A program made the position numbers and the translations under genes. Below, in pieces: positions 1-10,271 of a stretch of DNA of 64,000 bases. Below the pieces are notes generated by a model, which saw nothing but the letters and a program-made list of their open reading frames with translations, had not been told where the DNA came from and made no database searches. The stretch is from Harmonia axyridis (Eukaryota > Arthropoda > Insecta > Coleoptera > Coccinellidae), in the NCBI RefSeq assembly GCF_914767665.1, contig NC_059505.1:25913506-25977505 (forward strand). Direction: 5' to 3'. Every line of letters begins with the position of its first letter. The stretch's first letter is position 1.

Positions 1-572
1 TTAATTACTGAAAACAATTTCAACATCCCAAGTTCTAAATGACAGAAAAGGATTAAATGTCTCTCTTTTTATCGGACAAACGTTTGTCTATATGGCTTGA
101 ATGTTTAATGAGAAAATTCACATATTTCGAAACAAACATGTAATGCAGCTAGTGTGTTCTAGTACCATAATTTGAAAAAGGAATCTAGTTCAAGTTGAAA
201 AATTAGAAGTTATCCAATCTTGAATGAAAATGGAGCAATATAAAATGTAAGACTATAAATTCAATAAACATTTTGGCATCATAAATTTATCGAGACTAAT
301 TTTTTCAATATCCTAAATGCAATTCAAGAATAGTTTTGGTTGAATATAATTCTGTATACTAGGTGATTCTGGAGGATACCCTTAGATTTGAAGAGAAGTT
401 TAGACTAGTCAAGACAGTTTCGAACCAATGTTAGATATATGATTGAGGCCTCAATTGAGAATATACATCGTGATTCGGCTGATACGGCCTATTCTATTTC
501 AATTAATGATTTTGGTATGGCTCATTAAATTTTGATGAAATTTTTAGTGTAGTAAAATATGAATCAGTACAT

Positions 573-1570
573 TCAGTTCTTCTTCGGAATCAGCCTGTAT
601 AGTAATATGTCTTGATATGGGAGATATGTTGTTCCTCCGAAATAGATTGCAACGGTTATCGTTGTATTCAATTTGAATTTCCATTTCTTGAAGTATTCCA
701 TCAGTTTATCTAGGTCTATCTGTGAATGCCTAGAAATTGATTTCCGCGTTCTACCGTGAAAGTTAATATCGGTATCATCTGCAAACTGGGCTATCTTGCA
801 TCTATTCATTTTCGGTATGTCCGCTATATGTATAAATTCAACAACAAGGGTCCTATTACCGATCCTTGGGGAACTCCGTCTTCAATTTCTTCAATCGTCC
901 ACCTGGAACTATCGATGTTTACCCTAAATTTCCTATTTTCCAGGTACGATTTTATTAATCTCGTAAATTTGGTTGGTAATTTCATCATCTTGATTTCACA
1001 TTTTATCATATGTTTTTCTATGTTCAGAAATATTGCACCAGTGTCTGTAGAGAGGTTCAATCGCTACTTAATGTTTTCCATGAGTCGTACCAGTTGGTGA
1101 ATCGTCGAATGCTCTTTGCGAAACTCAAAATGAGGATCTGGATATATTTTCTTTTCTTCTGCGAAATCTGTTAATCTTCTGTTAAATAATTTCTCCATCA
1201 CTTTACACTCATTGCCGATAAATAGGCTTATGGGTCGAAATTTCGTTTGTTTTCTTTCGTCCTTTCCTTTTTCCTTAATCAAGGTTGTATCCGCCGTTTT
1301 CCGCCAGTAAGGTTCAAATTGCTTGATTTTGTATTTCGTCTTTTCCGGGTGCTTTTCCATTTTCCAATGTTCGCATAAGTTTTTCAATTTCTCCTTTAGT
1401 AACTTCTTTAGTATCTTCTTCAATTTCATTGTCTGTTGAATTTCCATGTATTTTCACTGATTGAGTTGAATGGATTTTGCAAACATTTCTGACTTTTCTT
1501 CATTTGTAACAGCCACTTGATATCCATTCTTCAGCTTTGGTATCTTCGCTCTCGTGTTTCTTCCAGGTAA
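573..1570 (-). pseudogene. Jockey-like non-LTR retrotransposon, decayed reverse transcriptase
   Basis: Read on the minus strand from about 1570 down to 573, the text matches the reverse transcriptase of Jockey-type non-LTR elements in order: a linker (NGYQVA then EEKSEMFAKSI), the RT entry (KFRPISLFIGNECKVMEKL), the KSYLENRKFRVNI region, the palm motif EDGVPQGSVIGPLL, and the catalytic box QFADDTDINF followed by the KWKFKLN region. The frame is broken: there is a stop near 1064 and a frameshift between about 824 and 809, and the second catalytic stretch is degenerate. The copy is therefore dead. No endonuclease domain was identified upstream of 1570, so it is truncated or too decayed to read. 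It probably lies in an intron or upstream flank of the octopamine receptor gene, on the opposite strand. Confidence 0.8.
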
Positions 1571-1816
1571 TGCTGACGTCATTGGTCAGTGATTGTGCTT
1601 CTAAGAACATGAGCTTTCTGACAGCCATTTTAAACTTCCCAATATCAAGGTCAACAATTTTAGTCGGGTGTCAGTTGAAAATTTTTACTCTCACATGTGA
1701 GGGTGACTTCTCATACATGGACAGCCTGTGTCTCTCCAACAAGAGTCTGTTTTTATTTTTCGTCACCTATGAATTCCAAAAGGAATTTACTTTCATTAAT
1801 GATACATTAATTTCAC

Positions 1817-2014
1817 ATATCGTCGGCTAAGAGTGTAAATCTGCTATGTCCATAATGAACAATTTTACAGGAGACCAAAAAAACCGTACAGTAATATGAA
1901 TATGAATAAACTCTCTTATTATTATTATTATAACACTTACTGTACGGTTTTTTTGGTCTCCTGTAAAATTGTTCATTATGGACATAGCAGATTTAAACTC
2001 TTAGCCGACGATAT
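1817..2014. repeat. Long perfect hairpin: 78-bp inverted repeat with 42-bp spacer
   Basis: The left arm 1817-1894 and right arm 1937-2014 are reverse complements over 78 bp with a single mismatch (GTGTAAAT against ATTTAAAC). The 42-bp spacer holds a TTA run. No target duplication or known TIR is evident. It may be a short foldback element or a locus making hairpin RNA. Confidence 0.9.
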
Positions 2015-3273
2015 AGTAAAAGTCTGTAAATATATGCAAGGAAATGAGAGAATATGTTATCTTTTGAAAAATGGTCTAAACGGATCAGTTTGTTTGAGAT
2101 TAAATATTAAGCGAATGATGCGCTTCTGTCCTACGAATACCCTATGCGCGTCAATACTTTTGCCCGACATTATCGTTAAATAACTCATATGACTGTAAAT
2201 CAATGCAGAGTACATTGACATGAGTTAATTTCTCTTTGATGTCCATTTCATTGTGTTGATGGCAAAGAAATCAGAATTAATTTTCAAGCACACATCATTG
2301 ACGTGGTGTGTAAATAATCTGTACCACCTCTAGAATACTGAGTGTCTGAATATGAACTTGAAATGAGTTCGAAATATGCGGTTATATTATGTGATCTACA
2401 AATTTTTAATATTATATTTTTGGTGGTAGAAACATAAAAAGTTTGAAACTTGTTTTTTTTCTTCAATTTTGTTTGGGACAGTCTTCAGAACTGACCATTC
2501 GAAATCCTATCCTGAATTATCGACCAAATCCGAAATAACCAAATTATATTCTGATCCAGAAGGGATTTATAAAAGGGGAACATTTCTATGCGATCTGAAG
2601 TTTTGTTCTTCATTTATTCAAGGCGAAATTTATAGCCCCATATAAATCTGTTATATACTACTGAAACTTCTACATAGCTCTTGACGTAGAATACAGAGCT
2701 ATTCGTCATGTTTTATCAAAGAACTTATGACATAAAATACCGCTCAGTAAGCACCAGCAACAATCGATAAATAACAAGCAATAAAAGCCTGAAACTAACA
2801 CGTTTCCACTCGGTCGGCCTGGAGTACGAAATCTTGTTTCAGGAGAGGAGTGTGCCATTGTTTATTCACTGAAACACCTTTTTTTGCAGATCCGCTTTGA
2901 AATATGAATTTTTGTACCTATGAGCCTGACTCATGATGAGTTGCTGAAATATGCACCTCCTCTATTCCTTTTCCAAGATAACTGAAACGAATTTCTCTTG
3001 ATCAATATTTAATACTTGATACGTTTTCGTACCCTTCTTGTATTGAAGTGAGATACCTACATGCAGAATAAATTATTTGAAATATAACATTCACAATTCA
3101 CAATTTAACTATAATTGAAGTGCATCCGATTTCCTGAGCACTTTTCACTCAGTAACTTTTAATGATTAATTGATGTTGATTCTAATGATTTCTCTGGATA
3201 ATTGGTCCTTATCATTTTGCAATTCCCTATCGCGACCAATATTGAAGATTTTACATGATGGATTTTTTTTCAG
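2015..3273. other. AT-rich intron sequence without recognised feature
   Basis: No open frame with recognisable domains was seen. The stretch ends with the branch and polypyrimidine region of the receptor exon at 3274 (TTTTTTTTCAG). Confidence 0.6.
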
Positions 3274-3476
3274 CTGAGCGAGGAATTGGGGTACGTCCTA
3301 TATTCTGCTCTTGGTTCATTCTACATCCCCTCCTGCATAATGGTCTTCGTTTACATAAGGATTTATTATGCAGCCAAAGCGAGAGCGAGACGTGGTATAA
3401 GGAAACCCCCAAGGAGGCAACCTCAAGATGCTGTTACAAGTTTCACGAATGCACCGGGAGACTCGAAGAATGGAAG
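3274..3476 (+). CDS. Octopamine receptor alpha2-like GPCR, internal exon carrying TM5
   Basis: This exon codes for the end of extracellular loop 2, transmembrane helix 5 and the start of intracellular loop 3 of a class A amine receptor. Reading in phase 0 from the acceptor (T-rich tract then CAG at 3271-3273) gives 67 codons plus two bases. The text GYVLYSALGSFYIPS and then VFVYIRIYYAAKARARRG is typical of insect phenolamine receptors: TM5 serines, the conserved Pro, then a basic stretch entering loop 3. The donor at 3477 reads AAG|GTAAGA. The leftover two bases pair with the first base of the exon at 21009 to make a Ser codon. Of the insect amine receptors, the KARARRGIRK stretch fits the alpha2-adrenergic-like octopamine class best, by memory of the family rather than a search. 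Upstream exons with TM1-4 are outside the window. Confidence 0.85.
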
Positions 3477-6400
3477 GTAAGATTTCGAAATAATTTTCTA
3501 ATATGTAAATATTACTTTTTTGATGATACACTTCGACTTATACTGCGTCAATATCGTTCCGATCATATACTTATTATCCCATTTGATACCTCTACGGTTG
3601 TGACCTCATTAATGTGGATGTAATGATTTTTACAGACTTCTTTGATTCGAAAACAATAAGTTTTTATGGCATGGTTGAAGTTGCAACGATTTTGCACGCT
3701 TCAGTTCATGTTGCGCTGCTGGAGTTTTCAAAGACGCGGTGATTTGTCGATTAATCGTATGCTATTGGTCGCTGGTGAAGCGCCAACGGATGCGCGTATC
3801 TGGATGAAGAAGCGGAGAGAATTTTCTGAAAGATTTTAATAATGGTCGAGACTTCAGGAAGGATACGTGCCTTGTTTTAGATAACTAGTTCAATTTGAGT
3901 TTCAAAATTTGATTTATCAGCGAGAATTGTGTGGGGATTCTCGGTAAGTCTTGACATGAATATTTGCATTCAACAAGTAGTAGTCTCACCGGAGCGAATT
4001 GCTTGATTTAGAGACAGTGGTTTTTTTTTGGAGTCGTCCATCTTGTGGAGGCGTATTTCAGGTTTGGTAGAATTCTTTTTGTATCGGATGATTTCAGCAA
4101 GGCTCCTTCTCAGGTTTATTTTATGATGAATGTAATGGTTTCTTGGTTGGAAATCCAAGAAGGAGTTGTAAATTCAGGTTGACATATTCTAGTATCGTTG
4201 TTCATTCTACCAAAGCACCTCCCGTTGGATTGGAACAACAGAAAGTAGAAACCTCTATTGAAAAATATCAAGAAGTTCTTCCTTGAGATACAGAATTTGT
4301 AATACTTTAAACCACTTTAGTTCCTGAAACTGAGAGAATACCCGCGTAATAACTGGCGTTCTCACATCAACTTCGCTAATGGGTATTGGAGTACTATAGC
4401 TTTCTGATAAGATCTGATGTTCAGAAGGCTGAAAATAACTTACAGAAGAGGTTCCATCCTAATAGCCGAGTAATTCATTAAAAACCGATTTAAGTTAGGT
4501 TTTTATTTCAATATTATTTGTATTTGATTGATTTTTGTAGACTTTGATTTTATTAAATTCATTAAAACATGTTTATAAACCTATATCAATGAGTAGGTAG
4601 AAGAACGACTCGAGTGAATGTGAAGAAATCTCGAAAAATTGAATATAAATAACAATATTTTAGGAAACTGAATGTATGCTCATATTTCAGGAGATATTAC
4701 CATAATCAATCACAACTGATATTGATATCTCACATAATATCTGAAAATGAATGAACCGCTCAATTTTTTGGAAATCACTGAAAAAATTGATATTTTTGGT
4801 TTGAGTATTCGAAAAAGTTTCTTCACAATGGTCATTTGAAATTTCAGAAGAGTAATTTTTAGCACCCTATATAATATAAACGGTTCAATTCAAAGCGGTG
4901 ATGGAATGACAACATCTAATCAGCATAATGAACTCTGCAACATATAAAAAATCCAAGCAAATTCTCCGAAAGCCAATTTGTCTTCGCTGCGGTGAGTATC
5001 TCTCTATTCAACTACTATTGAATGAGCAGAAGCTTCTGGTCTGGTGGGTGTTCTTCATGGAATTTTCGATGTATCATTTGTACCCAATCGTACCTTATCT
5101 TTCGCTTCTCATTGCTGATGTGATAGTTGCCTGAATTCATTGGACGAAATTGGCATATTTCTCAGATGGAATATTCCCCAAAAGATTTATTTAAGCTGCT
5201 TCAATGAATGTATTTCTAATGCAGTTCAGAGCGATCTCTATCCCATACAATCTTTTTTCCATTACCTTTGAAGTCCCCAGTAAAATGTCCAGAGATTCTC
5301 TATGCGATCTAGAGGTATCAATACTCGATTCTATACAAAGAGATTCCATGAATGAGGAGAAACGCTGTACGAAGTATTTATGCTTCACAGTAGAATACAT
5401 CGAAACCTTTCATGTTGGAGTATAGCTACGTGAATCAATTTAATTACCATGATATTATATCTATTCCCTTATGCTACAATAATCGGTCTCGCATCACTTC
5501 GAGAACCTCGAATTTACAGCAATTATAATGTCGTAACATTACATTTGACTTCACGCCTAATTCTATCAAGGGTGTTCTAAATATCAGTAAATAAAAACTC
5601 TTTCTCAAGATTTCTCAATTCGTTAAAACTTGCAAAAGGACCACCCTTCTCCTTTATAAAAATAGTACTAAGCTTACTACTAACAGATAACCTATTGCAA
5701 TTCTACATAACATTAAGTTACAAATGCTCTTCCCACGTTTTTCAGTCACATTGGTAGTCGCGAAGAGAGATTATTGGTCTCCTCCAGATGGAAGTATAAA
5801 AAATTTCCAATTCAAAGTTGTCTCAGTAACAAATCACACTTGATGGATTTCTGAAGATCTCTTACTCGCGATGAACAAATGATCCATCAGTTCAAGTTTT
5901 AGCGGAAAGAATAATCGGAAAGTTCCAAACCCAACAGAAAAGCATTATTAAAATGTCCAAATATATAAGTACATCTGAATAATTATATTTAGAACTCCTC
6001 GTGTGTCAAAGTCAAAATTTCTTCAGAGAAAGTCACATCAATATAACTATGAACCTAGAAGGAATTTGTGTTCTAGGTTTTCATCGATATGAGGAAATAT
6101 ATCGAACTTGGGCCAAGTGGGAACTAATTGATATGGATCCGAGCAATTACGAACTTCAAAACTATTGCTAATTATTTATTTTAGTTAACGTGTCTCGACA
6201 GCTATGGCCATGGACACAAGATCACACTGAGAATAGGCAATATTATATCAATATAGATTTAAATAATTGACTACAATTCATAATCTTTGAGAAATCGTAT
6301 AGTTGTTTCGATCTGGGTGGGTGAACTTAGTACATCATACAGGCGCTCGTTGATACCATATCGTCGTGCATCTCCATAGCATGGGCATAAAGATATTAGG

Positions 6401-6552
6401 TTCTGAACTTTGAAATTAATTTAATTCTGGGTGAGGTTTATAACAAAATATTTCGCGTGACAACTCACAGATAGGTAGTTCATCACAAATCTTGCTAATG
6501 AATCCTAAAAAAAGTTCCTAATGAATCCAAAGATTTCAAAAGGAATATTACA
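3477..6552. other. Large receptor intron, first part, no recognised gene
   Basis: This is the start of the 17.5-kb intron that runs to 21008. Small open frames (for example around 4928 and 5204) show no domain, codon pattern or neighbours that would support a gene. No transposon ends were recognised before the hAT target duplication at 6553. Confidence 0.6.
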
Positions 6553-6560
6553 ATCTCAGA

Positions 6561-9004
6561 CAGGCCCGGTCAGGCCAGGTCGGCAGGTCGGCGATCGCCG
6601 AGGGCCCCGGCCCAAGGGGGCCCCCAGCCGAACCAAACTAAACTAAACAAATTTTTGAAAATATGTTTTTCTGACAATTTTATTTCATTTAAACGTTTTA
6701 AAATGAACAACGAATAGACATTATGGGCAAGGTTCTGTATTGATATTTTTGTCAAAATCTTTTATTTGAACAAATTGATAAAAACTTCGATAAAACGCAA
6801 TATAATTTTGAAAGGCTTCCACGATAGCATTATTCATAACGTTATGGTAGACTCTACCCAAGATACAGGGAGCACTTATATACCAATTGGCTATTTTCGT
6901 ACGATATGTCATTCGATGAAAAGATTATGAAAGGCTTCTAGAAATTACTGTAGTTGAAGACTCGAGTGGTCCTGCATTGTAAAAACGTGTAACTCCAGAC
7001 GTGTAACCAAGTACGGAATTCTGGAATCAAATATCGTTTTATGTTCATTCGACGGAAAAAATAACATGAAGGAGTATTATAACGGTTTACAGGCTCACCT
7101 TATTCTTAAAAAGCTAAATGAAAATATGACGTATCTATCACGTCTTGAACCTAGTAGCTGATTCAGCAGTAAAGTTACTAGAGACAGAAAACTTGTTTGG
7201 ATTGGTGGAAGAATCTGCAGTTTTTCTGAGTTCATTTTACAAGCGAATGGCAGTATGGTAGAAAGAAACAAAAAACAACATACAAACTTTATAGACTGCA
7301 AAAGTCTCTAAGGCTCTATTTTCAATAATTGATGAAAGTGTGTTGAAGAAGTGTCAAAGATAAATAATTGACGTCAGTAAACCGTATTAAAAAAAAACAT
7401 GATGGTCAGTTTGATTGTAATTCCAGACATATGGCCAGAAATTTGGCAAATCAATGATCAAAAATTAGGAAGTCATGTATTTCATTCGTTTTACATTTGG
7501 TTCTTGTTATAACTCCTGGTTCAAAATATTTGCAAACTAAAACATTGAACTACGCTGTTGCTTGGAATTCATTTCAATCACCACTCAAACTAATTAATGA
7601 AAAAAGAAATGATAAACATTTTGAAGTTGTATACACGAAAATAAAACAGTATGCGCCAAGAGTCTGCTATTAATTGTGAATCGGAAGATAAAAATATTGA
7701 TGTGGAAATAAAATTGGATTTCACGGAAAGAAGAATTTCAAAGAAAAAACGGATGTCTGGGAAAAATCAAAAGTTGATTCTCCTAAAATCTCAACAAAAA
7801 TAATTACAAGTCAGTATTTTTCGATGTGTTAGAACCAGCATTGAAGAAAGTTTTTGTCCAAATGGAGAAATTTTAGAGGACCTGTCTTGGTTACACCCAA
7901 GAAAGTTCAATGAAATAAGCATGAAGATATTTCAACTGTAGTCCCCTCTTGTATTTCAAACCCGCAAAGTTTGAAGAAGTTGATTATTAACATAAATAAT
8001 TTGCAATCATTTCAAAAGTTTCATGAAAATCGAAAATACTCAAGATGAACAAATCCCAGGCGAAATATTAAACAAAGCAGAAGGAAATTTTGATTACTGT
8101 CAAATTGATTCAGAACCTAAATCAGAAGAAGCAACTTTTCGTGGTCTACGTAATGACATTAAAGCAATTGTCAAGTGTTCGTCATGCGTATTTTCAGTTC
8201 TTTTTGATTTCTCTGGATCGGGCTTATGGCTTATTCATTCACTTGTATGTATCTTATAAATACGATATTTTGTATACAGGTTACCTGTGAAAGAGTGTTT
8301 TTTGAGTTAAAAATAATCAAGAATCGTCTTAGGTCTAGTTCAAGCCAAAACCTTATTTCTATCCTAGTTTTTATGAATATGGAAAGAGATTTATTTTCTG
8401 ACTTGGACAAAGATGACATAATTAATGTCATGGGCAGGAGTTGTGAAGAACTTACCGAAGACTGAAAGGAAAGTTAGTAAAATCATTAATTACTCAACTA
8501 GCACTGTGCTAAGATTTTTTTTTTGTATTCATATTGTTAACAACAGTATTAATTTTGACCTACTTTATATAATGATTTATTTTATACTTTTATTTCATTA
8601 TTATTTTAGGCCCTATTTTACTTTTTAGTATCAATATACCTAGTTGTTACCTTAAAGTTCAGTTTATAATTGTACATTTTTTTTGTCTTGTGTTTTTCAT
8701 TTTTATGTTCGTAGTTACGTCATTGGTCTCTCATTGACCTCTCATTCTACTTCAATTATAACCACTTTCAAGGAGTACTGAATGCATAATCTTGTTCTCT
8801 CAATTAGAGATTCAATAATAAATCAATCTAAATTTGCTGCTGGAGGCAGAATACTTTGAGATTCATTCAAACCTCAACAACCATAATTTTAAATAATTCA
8901 AGAGCACGTTTTGGCTGCCGTGATAGGTTCTTGTTTTATTTCCTGAAGGGGGGCCCCAAATCAGCATCTAGCTGAGGGCCCCCAGTGGAGTCAGACCGGG
9001 CCTG
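6561..9004 (+). mobile_element. hAT-family DNA transposon with intact ends, decayed inside
   Basis: Both ends carry the 11-bp inverted repeat CAGGCCCGGTC (6561-6571, and reversed at 8994-9004). The element is flanked by an exact 8-bp target duplication ATCTCAGA (6553-6560 and 9005-9012). CAG-type ends and an 8-bp duplication are the signature of hAT transposons. GC-rich stretches rich in GGGCCC sit just inside each end. The interior is AT-rich and encodes a broken transposase on the + strand. At 2444 bp it is in the normal range for a hAT element. The perfect target duplication suggests that insertion is not extremely old, yet the coding region is badly damaged, so it may have moved as a defective copy. 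Confidence 0.93.
8023..8464 (+). pseudogene. hAT transposase, C-terminal dimerisation region (broken)
   Basis: The readable part is the hAT C-terminal dimerisation domain. The text around 8282-8464 reads TCERVFFELKIIKNRLRSSS, then a stretch with MERDLFSDLDKDDIINV, which corresponds to the conserved CERSFSxLKxIKxxLRS and DxDDIIN motifs of BED-type hAT transposases. A weaker match (ERRISKKKRMSG) lies upstream near 7725. Several stops and frameshifts separate the pieces between about 7080 and 8023, so no complete transposase can be made. It lies inside the element bounded at 6561 and 9004 and is in the + orientation. Confidence 0.8.
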
Positions 9005-9012
9005 ATCTCAGA

Positions 9013-10235
9013 ATAAAAGTTTTTTCCAAGAGAAAGTTTCCAATAAAAAAGAAATGGCACCATTGAATTGTACTTTCATATCCAAATTGTCGAATCGACG
9101 TCATCCCAACTGAGAATTCGTTGACCGATGTGAAATTTTTGTAACTCAAGTCTACGAAACCGGTCAGTGGCGCAACCTAGGTGCAAGACAATTCAAAGGC
9201 ATGAACAGTGAGATTCTTGAATAATTCAAATTATACAAAATACAAACACGCTGTGTTGATAAGGGTAGAGGTCTATTGGGGACAAATCCAGGATATGAGG
9301 TGGCCAGTTCATTTCTATGGTAACAGATCAGACCAACTTGAAATTTTCCATCTGAATATACAATCAAGATGTGTACAAAATTTTATGTTTTTCACGTCAC
9401 TAGAATCATAATTGATAAACTTTTCCAATAGTTCCAATAACTATCTGACTAAGGAGAAAAAGGGAAAAAATTGAAATTTTAAGTAGAATCAAGCTTTTTC
9501 GTGTACGATACCATTAATGAAGTATATTGAAGTACGTTCTTCATTTAATATACAGAGTTTACACTTTTGACCAAATTTCAACTTTGTCAACATATCCATC
9601 AGACAGTCTTCCTGATAAGTCCGCTAATGATTCAGAGGAATGGGGTAAATTCATGGCAAACTGATCGATGAGGAGTTAATTATAGGGATCCTCTTGGAAG
9701 TGAGGAACACCTCGTTTCTGGAAGGGAAATAGCTAAGTGCATCCGAGTTGTTTTGAACTAAGTTTGGAATTTATTGGAGTTCACTAATGTTCAGTTGGGG
9801 ATTAGGTAATTGCAAGAAGAATTAACGTTGAGGAAACAGATTTTGGTTTTCAGTCATGGCTGTGTCCCATTTCCGTACTCGTTACTTGATTTAGTGTCTT
9901 CACTCATTAATTCTTTCCGACAGATAGTCAATGAACTGGTTTGAGAGGAACAGTTGAGATCGCTTTCCCAATGAACCTAATTAAGACATTTTCCATGACC
10001 AATTCGAACATTTGCAACTTCACAAATTTCATGTTTAGAAACTTGAATTAATTTTGAAGCTTTGGCATATAGAGGATTATCTTTCACTAGGTTTCAAAGT
10101 AAAAAGTATTAATGTGTTAGTTGACTCACAAGATCTTGATGGCCAATTGTGATCATTTCTTCTAGAAATAACCCGGCCAGAATACTTTTCTTGCAAAATT
10201 GCGGTGGTTTTGTTACTTGTGTGATAATTAACATC
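9013..10235. other. Intron sequence between hAT and Dong/R4 elements
   Basis: No recognisable gene or element was found. The short minus-strand frame at 9164-9367 has no recognisable domain. The end of the stretch leads into the AAT microsatellite. Confidence 0.5.

Positions 10236-10270
<35 letters not shown>
10236..10270 (+). repeat. AAT/TAA microsatellite, target of the Dong/R4 elements
   Basis: About 11-12 uninterrupted AAT units lie directly left of the 5'-truncated retrotransposon copy. Shorter ATAATAATAA runs lie between the two copies (12458-12467) and after the second (16584-16594), as expected when elements that target TAA repeats insert. Confidence 0.95.
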
Positions 10271-10271
10271 T

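Noticed and set aside
756..1100. A 114-codon + frame at the left end
   Set aside because: It is the antisense of the Jockey-like RT, which has recognisable motifs on the minus strand.
3255..3623. A 122-codon + frame beginning before the TM5 exon
   Set aside because: It is out of phase with the receptor text, which begins at the acceptor at 3274 and ends at a good donor at 3477.
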